In this document: positions 6,896 to 20,870 of the stretch, piece by piece
Layout of the letters: every line of letters starts with the position of its first letter
How positions within the stretch are numbered: the first letter of the stretch is position 1
Assembly: GCF_001613405.1 (NCBI RefSeq)
Contig: NZ_BDCH01000012.1
Coordinates: 1 to 64,000, forward strand
Length of the DNA stretch: 64,000 nt
Direction: 5' to 3'
Source: Nocardia crassostreae
Lineage (GTDB): Bacteria > Actinomycetota > Actinomycetes > Mycobacteriales > Mycobacteriaceae
Position numbers and translations under genes: made by a program
Notes under the pieces: generated by a model
Database searches by the model: none
What the model saw: only the letters and a program-made list of their open reading frames with translations
Told to the model about the DNA's origin: nothing

Positions 6896-8500
6896 ATGCG
6901 GACTTGGGACGATGCGGCGGATGTCGTGGTCGTCGGATACGGCGGTGCGGGCGCCGCGGCGGCGCTGGCCGCGCGCGAGGCGGGCGCGGAGGTGCTGGCC
7001 GTAGACCGCTTCCTCGGCGGCGGCGCGACGGCGCTGTCCGGCGGCATCTTCTATGCGGGCGGCGGGACCCGGGTGCAGCGAGCCGCGGGCATCGAGGACG
7101 ATATCGACTCCATGTACGCCTATCTGCGCGCCGAGGTCGGCGACGCGGTGAGCGCGGAGACGCTGCGCCGGTTCTGCGAGGAATCGCCCGCCACGGTGGA
7201 TTGGCTCACCGCACACGGGGTTCCGTTCCAGGCCTCGCTGTGTCCGTACAAGACGTCGTACCCGAGCGACGACTACTACCTGTACTACTCCGGCAGTGAG
7301 AACTCCGGCGGATTCCGCGAGCTCGCCAAGCCCGCGCCGCGCGGCCATCGCGCACACGGGCGGGGCGTCTCGGGTAAGAAGCTGTTCGGGCCGCTGGCCG
7401 ACTCGGCCGCCGAGCACGGCGTCGAAGTCCGAACCGGCACTCGGGCAACACAACTCGTAGTCGAGGACGGCCGCGTGGTCGGTATCGAGGCCACCACCCT
7501 GGCGCACGCGCCCCGCGCCGTGCTCCGGCGCTTCGCGCTGCTGGCCCGTATCTCCGCCAAGCCCGGCGTCTACCACCCCGGCCTGCGCAATCTCGTGCAG
7601 CGCGGCATCGACCGCATCGAAAAGCGCTACGGCACAACAGTTCGCATTCGAGCGTGCGCCGGGGTGATCCTGACCACCGGCGGCTTCATCGCCAATGCCG
7701 AGATGGTCGGCCGCAGCGCCCCGAACTACCCGTGGTCGGCGGGCCTCCCGCTCGGCACCGCCGGTGACGACGGCAGCGGCATCCGGATGGCGCAGGCCCT
7801 GGGCGCGGCCACCGACAAAATGGACGCCATCTCCACCTGGCGTTTCATCGCACCGCCCAGCTCCTTCTTCGGCTCCCTCGCCGTAGATGTGAACGGGCAC
7901 AGAATGATCGACGAATCCCGCTACGGCGCCGCCCTCGGCGCGGCCATTGTCGATGCCCCGCAGCACCGCGCCTGGCTGCTGCTGGATGCGAACCTGATCG
8001 CCGAATCCCGCGCCCTGATCGGCCCCCAGTCGGTCTGGTTCCAGCGCATGCAAACCGAGCGCCTCCTCAATCTCGGCCGCATGACCGGTAATTCGATCGA
8101 GGAGGTCGCCGCCAAGGCCGGTATCAACCCGATTGCCCTGCGCCAGACCGTGGAAGCCCACAACCGCGCCATCGCGGCGGGCGAACCCGACCCCCTCGGT
8201 AAACCGGACGACCTCCGCCGCCCGATCGACACCGCCCCTTTCTCACTGCTCGACATCTCGATGAAGGCCCGCCTGACCTACCCCACCCCCATGCTCACCC
8301 TCGGCGGTCTCACCGTGGACGAGAACACCGGCGCGGTCCGCAATGTGGACGGCGACCCCATCCCGGGCCTCTACGCCGCGGGCCGCACCTCGGTGGGCAT
8401 CTGCTCCAACTCCTATGTGAGCGGCCTGTCCCTGGCCGACTGCGTCTTCTCCGGCCGCCGCGCGGGCACACACAGCGTCACCGAAGCGGCCAACCGCTAA
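6896..8500 (+). CDS. 3-ketosteroid dehydrogenase-like FAD flavoprotein
   Basis: 534 residues of the FAD-binding-2 (succinate dehydrogenase/fumarate reductase flavoprotein) superfamily, closest in pattern to 3-ketosteroid dehydrogenases. An N-terminal dinucleotide-binding motif VVVVGYGGAG is followed by AVDRFLGGGATALSGGIFYAGGG. A C-terminal FAD segment reads GLYAAGRTSVGICSNSYVSGLSL. Tyr507-x-Ser509 within SYVSG recalls the Tyr/Ser pair of delta4-(5alpha)-ketosteroid dehydrogenases more than the YPGPG of delta1 enzymes; that subtype is my inference. Start ATG 6896 has GAAAGG about ten bases upstream. The KstR-type site just upstream supports a role in steroid breakdown. Confidence 0.8.
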   Translation: MRTWDDAADVVVVGYGGAGAAAALAAREAGAEVLAVDRFLGGGATALSGGIFYAGGGTRVQRAAGIEDDIDSMYAYLRAEVGDAVSAETLRRFCEESPATVDWLTAHGVPFQASLCPYKTSYPSDDYYLYYSGSENSGGFRELAKPAPRGHRAHGRGVSGKKLFGPLADSAAEHGVEVRTGTRATQLVVEDGRVVGIEATTLAHAPRAVLRRFALLARISAKPGVYHPGLRNLVQRGIDRIEKRYGTTVRIRACAGVILTTGGFIANAEMVGRSAPNYPWSAGLPLGTAGDDGSGIRMAQALGAATDKMDAISTWRFIAPPSSFFGSLAVDVNGHRMIDESRYGAALGAAIVDAPQHRAWLLLDANLIAESRALIGPQSVWFQRMQTERLLNLGRMTGNSIEEVAAKAGINPIALRQTVEAHNRAIAAGEPDPLGKPDDLRRPIDTAPFSLLDISMKARLTYPTPMLTLGGLTVDENTGAVRNVDGDPIPGLYAAGRTSVGICSNSYVSGLSLADCVFSGRRAGTHSVTEAANR

Positions 8501-8518
8501 CGGCGGGGCAGCAATACG

Positions 8519-8560
8519 AATTGAGCCGCCTACCTGGAAATCCAGGTAGGCGGCTCAATT
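8519..8560. terminator. Bidirectional hairpin terminator
   Basis: Perfect 20-base arms (starting AATTGAGCCGCC, ending GGCGGCTCAATT) around a 2-base centre. It sits between the convergent ends of the ketosteroid-dehydrogenase-like gene and the acyl-CoA carboxylase gene. The stem ends in AATT on either side, so it can serve both strands. Confidence 0.85.
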
Positions 8561-8580
8561 GTCGTGTGACAGAACGAGTC

Positions 8581-14046
<5,466 letters not shown>

Positions 14047-14243
14047 TCGCCGGCTCCTTCCATTCCGCGGCAGTGGCCCTGTCGGGCGATGGTTGCGATT
14101 ACCGGTCCAGCGTAGTGTGCACTGCTAGAGCGCGCAGGTACACAGCGCGCGGAGGTTGCTCGCACGTATCGTCGGATATTCCTTATATGCGGTTATGACA
14201 GCAGGTGTTATCCCCAGGCACTCGGTCTTGATCTACTGGGTGC
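14047..14243. other. Intergenic region between divergent carboxylase and phospholipase genes
   Basis: 197 bases with no open frame or clear palindrome. It must hold the promoters of both divergent genes; I cannot assign hexamers with confidence. Confidence 0.4.
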
Positions 14244-16340
14244 ATGGCCAGGTTCTCGCGTCGCCAAGTGCTCGGGACAGCCGCCGCCGTTTCCGCGGGT
14301 GCGGCGGCGGTGACTCTACTGCCGCTCGCACTGCATCGGGCCATGCGGGAGCCGATGCGACCGGGCGGGCTGGAAGCCGTGGAGCACGTGATCCTGCTCA
14401 TGCAGGAGAACCGTTCCTTCGACCACTATTACGGAACTTTGCGCGGCGTGCGGGGTTTTGGCGACGAGTCGCCGCTGCGCCTGCGTGGCGGCGGCTCGGT
14501 CTTCGGGCAACCGGTGTCCGAATCGGGCGGTGCGACCGTGCTGCCGTTCTCGGTGCGCGAGGCGGCGGCGCGCGCGGGGCGGCCGGATGGGGATATCCAG
14601 TATCTGGACAGCCTCGACAACGAGTGGCGGGGCAGCACCGCCGCGTGGGCGCAGGGCTGGTGGGACGGATGGATACCGGCCAAGACGGCGGCGACCATGG
14701 CCTACTACGAGCGCCGGGACCTGCCGTTCCAGTACGAGCTGGCCGACACCTTCACCGTCTGCGATGCCTACCACTGCTCGATGCACGGCGGCACCAATCC
14801 GAATCGGAACTACTTCTTCACCGGCACAACCGGATTCGAGCCGGGCGGCGACCGGCGGGCGATCGACAACGCCGCCTACGACGGCAGGCATCCGGGCTAC
14901 GACTGGACCACGTATCCGGAAAGGCTGGAGGCCGCCGGTATTTCGTGGCGGATCTATCAGGAGTGGGACAACTTCACCGACAACCCGGTCGAATATTTCG
15001 CACCGTTCAAACGGATCGGCGCGAAACTGCTGGCCGAGGTGGACGGGAGATATCCGACGACGGAGAAGCTCTACGAGGCGCTGCCGGGCACATGGGCGTG
15101 GAAGCGGCGGCGGCTGCTCGGGCAGCTGGAGGCGGCGCGGCAGCGGCTGAGCCCCGCGGAGCGCAGTCTGTTCGATCGGGCCATGTATCGCAGCGAGCCG
15201 GATACCCTGCTGCGCCGCGTGGCCGCCGATATCGCGGCCGGGACGCTGCCGCGGGTGAGCTGGCTGGTGCCCCCGGCGAAGTACAGCGAGCACCCCTCCG
15301 AGTCCACTCCGGCGGGCAGCGCGGACTTCATCTACCAGCTGCTCGATCTCGTCGCCTCCGATCTCGAACTCTGTTCCAAGACAGCGATATTCATCAATTT
15401 CGACGAGCACGACGGGTACTTCGACCATGTGCCGTCCCCGGCGCCGCCGCGGCCGGTCGGCGGCGCGGGGGACGACTGGTACGACGGCAAGGCGATCGGT
15501 CTCGGCCCCCGGGTGCCGATGATCGTGGTGTCGCCGTGGACCATTGGCGGTTTCGTCGACTCCGAGGTCTTCGACCACACCTCGGTGCTGCGCTTCCTGG
15601 AGGAGTGGACCGGTGTCCGCGAACCGAATATCAGCGACTGGCGCCGGACCGTCTGCGGCGACCTGACCTCCGCATTCGACTTCACCGCCGCAGGTGCGCC
15701 GCCGATACTGTCCCGGCCCGAACCGGTTCCGCGGCAGGTCCGCCGCTGGCATCCGAATCCGCCCGCCGATCAAGAACTTCCGATTCAGGAACAGGGCCAC
15801 CGACCCGCCCGACCGCTGCCGTACCAACCGGCGGTCTCCAGTGCGCTCTCCGGTTCGACCCTCACCATCGGGCTGTCCAATACCGGAAAGTCCGCCGCGC
15901 ATTTCACGATCTATCCGTTCGCCGGTGAGGCGGAATTCCCCGAACATCGCTATGTCCTGGGCGCCATGGACGTGCGTTTCCCCGTCACCGGGCGCTACGA
16001 CCTGGTCGTGCAGGGCCCGAACGGTTTCTGGCACGAACTGCGGGGCGCCAGCGCCGGTCCCGCGGCCGCCGTCGAAATAGCCTCCGAGGCAACATACTCC
16101 GACCCCGACCTGACCGTTTCCCTGATCAATCACGGCAAGGTCACCGTGACCATGACCGTGATCCCGCGCCGCTATTCCGGCACGCACCGCACCGTGGTGC
16201 TCACACCCGGCACTGAACGCCGCCTCGAATGGCCGACCGAACAAGGCCGATACGACATCGAGATCACCACACCCGACGATCCGGACTTCCGCCGCCGCCT
16301 CACCGGGCGCGTCGAGAACGAGCGGAATCAGCAGGGGTAG
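14244..16340 (+). CDS. Tat-exported phosphocholine-specific phospholipase C
   Basis: 698 residues. The N-terminus carries a twin-arginine signal (SRRQVLG followed by an Ala-rich hydrophobic stretch), so it is exported folded. The phosphoesterase domain has the family segments HVILLMQENRSFDHYYG, CDAYHCSMHGGTNPNR and INFDEHDGYFDHVPSP, whose acidic and His residues bind the metal and phosphate. Two C-terminal repeats of about 90 residues (from roughly 500 and 590) match the DUF756 modules of actinobacterial and Pseudomonas phospholipases C. It hydrolyses phosphatidylcholine or sphingomyelin outside the cell and is often a virulence or phosphate-scavenging factor. Start ATG 14244. A monocistronic unit is likely. 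Confidence 0.92.
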   Translation: MARFSRRQVLGTAAAVSAGAAAVTLLPLALHRAMREPMRPGGLEAVEHVILLMQENRSFDHYYGTLRGVRGFGDESPLRLRGGGSVFGQPVSESGGATVLPFSVREAAARAGRPDGDIQYLDSLDNEWRGSTAAWAQGWWDGWIPAKTAATMAYYERRDLPFQYELADTFTVCDAYHCSMHGGTNPNRNYFFTGTTGFEPGGDRRAIDNAAYDGRHPGYDWTTYPERLEAAGISWRIYQEWDNFTDNPVEYFAPFKRIGAKLLAEVDGRYPTTEKLYEALPGTWAWKRRRLLGQLEAARQRLSPAERSLFDRAMYRSEPDTLLRRVAADIAAGTLPRVSWLVPPAKYSEHPSESTPAGSADFIYQLLDLVASDLELCSKTAIFINFDEHDGYFDHVPSPAPPRPVGGAGDDWYDGKAIGLGPRVPMIVVSPWTIGGFVDSEVFDHTSVLRFLEEWTGVREPNISDWRRTVCGDLTSAFDFTAAGAPPILSRPEPVPRQVRRWHPNPPADQELPIQEQGHRPARPLPYQPAVSSALSGSTLTIGLSNTGKSAAHFTIYPFAGEAEFPEHRYVLGAMDVRFPVTGRYDLVVQGPNGFWHELRGASAGPAAAVEIASEATYSDPDLTVSLINHGKVTVTMTVIPRRYSGTHRTVVLTPGTERRLEWPTEQGRYDIEITTPDDPDFRRRLTGRVENERNQQG

Positions 16341-16411
16341 CCCTCCGGGATGTTCCACCGCAGCCGATTTGTTCAAGCGCGGGGGTGCCGCACGGCGCGA
16401 GGCTGACAGAC

Positions 16412-17275
16412 ATGATCACCTTCATCCGACCGGCTGTCAGGTACGGCTACGCACCCCTGATGTTGCTCGGCGCCAACGGTATCGGCATCACCTTGGTCGC
16501 CTCCGGTGCGCACAAGCTGTGGCTGCTCGTCGTGCTCGCCGGTGCGATCGCGCTCTCGTTCGCCGCCGAGCGCGTCCTGCCCTACGAATCGGACTGGAAC
16601 GATTCGCACGGGGATTCGGGGCGCGATGTCGCGCACGCCTTCGTCAACGAGACGCTCATCCTGATGAGCGTCGCGATCATCCCCGTGCTGGCGGCCGTGC
16701 TTCCCGGCGACGGGATCTGGCCCACGACAATTCCTTTCGTCGCTCAGGTGTTGATCGCCATCGTGCTCGCGGATATCGGTGTCACGCTCACCCACTACGC
16801 CAGCCACAAGATCGGCGTGCTGTGGCGCTTCCACGCGGTGCACCACAGCGTCAAACGCTTCTACGGCTTCAACGGCCTGATGAAGCACCCGCTGCACCAG
16901 ACCATCGAAATGGCGGCCGGAGTGACGCCGTTGCTGCTGCTCGGCATGCCCATCTCGGTGGCCTCGGCCATGTCGCTGGCGGTGGCGGTGCAGTTGCTGA
17001 TGCAGCATTCCAATGCCGACTACCGGGTCGGCCCACTGAAATATGTGCTGGCGCTCAATGAAGGTCATCGTTTCCACCACCTCAAGTGGGCGGGCATTGG
17101 TGACGTCAACTTCGGATTGTTCACCCTGCTCTGGGATCACCTGCTGCGCACCTACAGCTACGATCCGGCCCGCCGGTTCAGCAGCGACGATCTCGGCATG
17201 GCCGCGCACCCGGATTATCCGGTCCGCTATCTCGCCCAGCTCGCCGAACCGTTCACCGCGAAAGTCGCTGATTGA
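16412..17275 (+). CDS. Sterol desaturase/fatty acid hydroxylase family membrane protein
   Basis: 287 residues with four or more hydrophobic helices and the histidine clusters of di-iron membrane hydroxylases: HYASH, then HAVHHSVKRFYG, then HRFHHLKW. These bind two irons and use O2 to hydroxylate or desaturate lipids. Start ATG 16412 follows GAGG about ten bases upstream. It lies 71 bases after the phospholipase gene, so a link to membrane lipid remodelling is possible. The last 23 bases overlap the convergent sigma-factor gene. The substrate is unknown. Confidence 0.88.
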   Translation: MITFIRPAVRYGYAPLMLLGANGIGITLVASGAHKLWLLVVLAGAIALSFAAERVLPYESDWNDSHGDSGRDVAHAFVNETLILMSVAIIPVLAAVLPGDGIWPTTIPFVAQVLIAIVLADIGVTLTHYASHKIGVLWRFHAVHHSVKRFYGFNGLMKHPLHQTIEMAAGVTPLLLLGMPISVASAMSLAVAVQLLMQHSNADYRVGPLKYVLALNEGHRFHHLKWAGIGDVNFGLFTLLWDHLLRTYSYDPARRFSSDDLGMAAHPDYPVRYLAQLAEPFTAKVAD

Positions 17276-18413
17276 GGGTGGCCGCCCGCAGCGTCAGGTG
17301 ATTGCGCTCGGCGAGATTGTGCGCCTGCGCGGCGGCTTCGGCGTAGAGCCGGGCCGCCGTGGCGAGATCACCGGCCCGCTCGTGCAGGTAGGCCGAGGAG
17401 GCCGTGTACCGGGGCAGCGCCGAATCGAGTTCGCCGAGTGCGGCGAGTCCGGCCCGCGGTCCGTCCGCCTCGCCGACGGCGACCGCACGATTGAGCCGCA
17501 CCACCGGGCTGTCGGTGAGCCGCACCAGCTCGTCGTACCACTCGACGATCTGCACCCAGTCGGTCTCCTCGGCGGCCTGCGCATCGCAGTGCAGGGCGGC
17601 GATCGCGGCCTGCGCCTGATACTCCCCGAGCCGATCCCGGGCCAGCGCGGCCTGCAGCACCGCCACGCCCTCGGCGATCAGATCGCGCCGCCACAGGCTC
17701 CGGTCCTGTTCGGCCAGCGGTACGAGACTGCCGTCGGCGCGGGTGCGGGCCGGGCGTCTGGCGTGGTGCAGCAGGAACAGCGCGAGCAGACCCGCGACCT
17801 CCACATTGTCGGTGGTCGCGGCCAGCTGCCGGACCAGCCGGATCGCCTCCGCGGCGAGATCGATATCGCCGCTGTAGCCCTCGTTGAACACCAGGTACAG
17901 CGTGCGCAGCACGGTGCGCAGTTCCCCGGGGCGATCCAGCCGGACCTCGCTCACCGTGCGTTTGGCTCGTGAGATCCGCTGGGCCATGGTCGTTTCGGGC
18001 ATGAGGTAGGCCTGTGCGATCTGCCGGGTGGTGAGGCCGCCGACGGCCCGCAGCGTCAGGGCGACGGCCGATGCGGGGGACAGGCTCGGATGCGCGCACA
18101 GGAAGTAGAGCCGCAGCGTCTCGTCCTCGGCGGCGGCCGGTCCGGGCGGCGGTTCGTCGGAGACCCGCAGTTCGCGATTGCGCCGCGCGGTATCGGATCG
18201 GGTGAGATCGATGAAACACCGCCAGGCCGTGGTGATCAGCCAGCCCTTGGGATCGTCGGGCCGCCGCGTCGCCCAGGTCTCGACGGCCCGGATGAGCGCC
18301 TCCTGCACCGCGTCCTCGGCGGTCGCGAAGTCCGCGCCGCGGCGGACGAGCGCCGCCAGCACACCGGGGATCAGATCCCGCAGCCGCGCCTCGTCCACCG
18401 CGTCGCCGGTCAT
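17253..18413 (-). CDS. ECF42-type RNA polymerase sigma factor with TPR-like C-terminal extension
   Basis: 386 residues. Region 2 contains ATAEDAVQEALIRAVETW and PKGWLITTAWRCFIDLTRS; region 4 contains LTTRQIAQAYLMPETTMAQRISRAKR. A long helical C-terminal half (about residues 180-386) with degenerate TPR-like repeats follows, which is diagnostic for the ECF42 group. Start ATG 18413 overlaps the stop of the YCII/DGPF gene (ATGA), matching the conserved ECF42 gene pair. No anti-sigma factor is seen; in this group the extension is thought to control activity. It is probably self-activating through the promoter at 18866-18892. Confidence 0.9.
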   Translation of the reverse strand: MTGDAVDEARLRDLIPGVLAALVRRGADFATAEDAVQEALIRAVETWATRRPDDPKGWLITTAWRCFIDLTRSDTARRNRELRVSDEPPPGPAAAEDETLRLYFLCAHPSLSPASAVALTLRAVGGLTTRQIAQAYLMPETTMAQRISRAKRTVSEVRLDRPGELRTVLRTLYLVFNEGYSGDIDLAAEAIRLVRQLAATTDNVEVAGLLALFLLHHARRPARTRADGSLVPLAEQDRSLWRRDLIAEGVAVLQAALARDRLGEYQAQAAIAALHCDAQAAEETDWVQIVEWYDELVRLTDSPVVRLNRAVAVGEADGPRAGLAALGELDSALPRYTASSAYLHERAGDLATAARLYAEAAAQAHNLAERNHLTLRAATLNQRLSR

Positions 18414-18820
18414 CAGTCCAGAACGTTCGGCGCGTGGGTCAGAAACGGCCGCACCTCGAGCCATTCGTGGATGGGTGTGCCGCCCGCCCCGGGGGCCGCG
18501 GACAGTTCCCCGGCCAGCTCGACGGCGCGCTCGTAGGAGTCGACATCGATGATCATCCAGCCCGCGATCAGATCCTTGGTTTCCGCGAACGGACCGTCGG
18601 TCACCGGCGGCTTGCCCGCGCCGTCGGAGCGGACCCAGGCCCCCTCCGGCGCCAGGGCCTGACCGTCGACGAACTCGCCGCTCTGCTCCAGCTTGGCCGC
18701 GAAGTCCTCCATGTACTGCACGTGCGCCTTGATCTCGGCGGGCGTCCACTGATCCATCGGCACGTCGTTGACCGATGCCGGAGCGCCTCGGTAGTGCTTG
18801 AGCAGCAGGTACTTGGCCAT
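18413..18820 (-). CDS. YCII/DGPF domain protein, partner of ECF42
   Basis: 135 residues. The DGPF motif appears as VTDGPFAETKD, with GWMIIDVDSYERAVELA downstream, the ferredoxin-like YCII fold. Start ATG 18820 has GGGAGA just upstream; the open frame to 18859 has no better site. It is translationally coupled to the ECF42 sigma gene. DGPF proteins are the standard genetic partners and likely targets of ECF42 factors, and their biochemical role remains unclear. Confidence 0.9.
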   Translation of the reverse strand: MAKYLLLKHYRGAPASVNDVPMDQWTPAEIKAHVQYMEDFAAKLEQSGEFVDGQALAPEGAWVRSDGAGKPPVTDGPFAETKDLIAGWMIIDVDSYERAVELAGELSAAPGAGGTPIHEWLEVRPFLTHAPNVLD

Positions 18821-18865
18821 GACATTCTCCCTTCGGTGCGACCCTAGTTGGTCGCTCACCCCTGG

Positions 18866-18892
18866 GACGGAGCTATGACGGCGTTCTCGACA
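18866..18892 (-). promoter_or_regulatory. Putative ECF42-dependent promoter
   Basis: On the minus strand TGTCGA is followed by a 17-base spacer and CGTC. This matches the reported ECF42 promoter form (TGTCGA at -35, CG(A/T)C at -10). Transcription would start near 18859, about 39 bases before the YCII gene, giving an autoregulated YCII-sigma operon. Confidence 0.65.
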
Positions 18893-18921
18893 TCCCCCGC
18901 CGAAGTTTTTCGGCTGTGTGC

Positions 18922-19758
18922 TCAGGTACTCCGGAATCCGCCGTCGCAGTACCAGTCGGAGGACAGCAGGGCGTGGAACAGCGCCGCCTGCCAGGTGTTC
19001 CGATGGACGCGGCGGCGGCCGTCGCGATAGTCGGCCAGGACTTCGCGGACGCCGTTCGCGCCGTCGCGACAGTGGGCCCCGGCGCTCACGTAGGCGAGGG
19101 CGCGGATTTCGGATCCGGCTTGGGTGGTGTAGAGGTTCGCCAGGCCCAGGGAGGTGAAGTGGTAGCGGACGCGGGCGGCCAGGGTCGGTGTCAAGTGCGG
19201 TGGCGGTGCGACGCCGAATATGGCTGCGGTGGGGGAGGATTCGATGATCTCGGCGACCAGCCAGATGTCATCGTCGATATCGTCGAAATAGGGGTGGAGG
19301 TAGACCTGGCCCGGATTCCCCGGAATGGCTTCGCTTTTGGTGTGATTGCAGTCCGAACAGCACGGCACCAGGTTGGTGGGCGCCACCGATAGGAGGGGAA
19401 AGTGCTTCTTCGGCAGGGCGTGATCCAGGCTGGCCACGGTGCGGTGGCCGCACAGCGGGCAGATCTGGTCGGGCGCGGATTGCCGGATCTCGGTGTAGAC
19501 CGCCCGGCCGGGTGATCTGCCTCGGACCATGCGGTTGGTGTAGGTGTTCTGGAGTTCCCGGTCGGTGACGTGCGCGGAGGTGAACTCCGCCGGGCGCAGC
19601 GTGTGCAATTGGCCCGCGGTGGCGGCGGTTTCGTAGCGTTTGGCGGCCGCGGCGACCTCCTGGGCCGCGCGCAGCAGGCGGGTGCTGTCCCGGCTGCGGC
19701 CGACACAGCGGCGGAATACCGCCTCGGCCTCGTGCGGCGGCGGGGGCACGTGCCACAT
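18922..19758 (-). CDS. HNH endonuclease, PtuB-like (Septu-type defence)
   Basis: 278 residues. The nuclease core holds CPLCG (Cys100, Cys103), LDHALPK (Asp112, His113), NLVPCCSDCNHTKS (Cys134, Cys137, with Asn138 and His139). This is a zinc-stabilised HNH with the DHxxPK signature seen in PtuB of Septu and in related ATPase-linked HNH proteins. Start ATG 19758 overlaps the ATPase stop by four bases, so the two are made together. With an SMC-like ATPase directly upstream, an anti-phage restriction role is likely; a plain HNH enzyme without that role is the alternative. Confidence 0.8.
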   Translation of the reverse strand: MWHVPPPPHEAEAVFRRCVGRSRDSTRLLRAAQEVAAAAKRYETAATAGQLHTLRPAEFTSAHVTDRELQNTYTNRMVRGRSPGRAVYTEIRQSAPDQICPLCGHRTVASLDHALPKKHFPLLSVAPTNLVPCCSDCNHTKSEAIPGNPGQVYLHPYFDDIDDDIWLVAEIIESSPTAAIFGVAPPPHLTPTLAARVRYHFTSLGLANLYTTQAGSEIRALAYVSAGAHCRDGANGVREVLADYRDGRRRVHRNTWQAALFHALLSSDWYCDGGFRST

Positions 19759-20870
19759 CAGGCGAGCCCGCGATCCCGCGTCGCCACCAGCCCGCGCAGG
19801 ATGCTGCGGGCCTCACCGCCCAGATGGCCGCGGAAATTCGCCAGTATGTCCTCGTAGCTGCCGCCGGTCGCCACCGCGTCCAGCAGGAGTTGATGGAATC
19901 CGCATTTGGTGACCTCCAGCCCGAATACGTCCTGGGTCAGGACGCTGACATTCTCGCCGAAGGTTTCGACGCGGGGGCGGACGAAGGCGGTGGCGCCGCC
20001 CGCCTTGTGCAGAATCCACGCGCATTCGTGCGGAACCTCTTGCAGCACAACGGGAGAGTGCGTGGCCACCAGCGCCACGCCATTGCGGTCGACGAGCAGG
20101 TCCGACAGCGCGCGCACGAACGCGCTCAGCAGCGGCGGATGCAGATGCGCCTCCGGTTCGTCGATCAGCACCAGGGAGCGTTCGTCGACCTGCTCGACCA
20201 GGCGCGTCATGGTCAGCAGCACGATCTTGTGGCCGGAACTGAGCGAGCGGAACATGTCGCGGGCGCGGCTGCGCTGCTTCTCCTCGTCCGCGCTGTCCTC
20301 GTCATCGGCCAGTCCGGCGACCTCGTAGTCGGCGAAGACCGGATCGGCCTCCAGCTGGCTCAGGGCGCGCCGCCAGCGCGGCAACCGTTCCCCCCGTAGG
20401 CAATTCAGCACGCTGGAACTGAATTCCCGGCTCAGCATGAGCGGGGATTTGGTGGACACCCGCGATTTCGGGCCCGCCGGTTCGGAGCGCTCCGGTGTGG
20501 CCTTCAGGCCGATATAGACATAGTTCTCGCCGCGTCGCGGCGTCACCGGATCCACGGAATCGAAGGCGCTGAACGATACCGAGACCACCTTCGAGAATCC
20601 GGTCGTATCGTTCACGTCCTCGCTGGTGAACTCGAACGCGCCCAGACCGTCGCCGGGGGAGCGCTGGCCCACCAGCGCACGGGTCATGCGGTCGAGCAGT
20701 CTGGTCTTGCCGACCCCGTTGCGGCCGATGAGCACCTGAATATTGGTGGGCGGCTTGGAATCCGGCACCACCAGGAAGCCGATGCCGCCCTCCCGCGCGT
20801 TCGAGTCGGCGTCCGCGCCGGGGAAGAAGGTGAACCGATAGCGGGTCAGGCGCGCGCCGCCGTGCGCCAT
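19758..20870 (-). CDS. AAA/SMC-like ATPase, PtuA-like (probably the C-terminal part of a frameshifted gene)
   Basis: 370 residues from ATG 20870. Walker A is GRNGVGKT (residues 49-56); an ABC-type signature-like SLSSGHKIVLLTMTRL precedes Walker B VLIDEPEAHLHPP, and the H-loop is ALVATHSPVVLQEV. This is the overcoming-lysogenization/PtuA style of ATPase. No convincing ribosome site precedes ATG 20870, and in-frame upstream codons (ATVEGQFRRM) read like real protein. The preceding gene's frame shows coherent protein up to SLMR at about 20899. One missing base near 20896-20900 would join the two into a 523-residue ATPase. Downstream it is coupled to the HNH nuclease. Confidence 0.8.
   Translation of the reverse strand: MAHGGARLTRYRFTFFPGADADSNAREGGIGFLVVPDSKPPTNIQVLIGRNGVGKTRLLDRMTRALVGQRSPGDGLGAFEFTSEDVNDTTGFSKVVSVSFSAFDSVDPVTPRRGENYVYIGLKATPERSEPAGPKSRVSTKSPLMLSREFSSSVLNCLRGERLPRWRRALSQLEADPVFADYEVAGLADDEDSADEEKQRSRARDMFRSLSSGHKIVLLTMTRLVEQVDERSLVLIDEPEAHLHPPLLSAFVRALSDLLVDRNGVALVATHSPVVLQEVPHECAWILHKAGGATAFVRPRVETFGENVSVLTQDVFGLEVTKCGFHQLLLDAVATGGSYEDILANFRGHLGGEARSILRGLVATRDRGLA

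Noticed and set aside
6736..7047. N-terminal extension of the SlyD-like protein to 7047
   Set aside because: It would run antisense into the ketosteroid-dehydrogenase-like gene and across the KstR site, and the added residues are low-complexity Ala/Pro/Arg.
14316..16376. A 686-codon open frame antisense to the phospholipase C
   Set aside because: No recognisable domain, and the sense strand encodes a complete Tat-exported enzyme.
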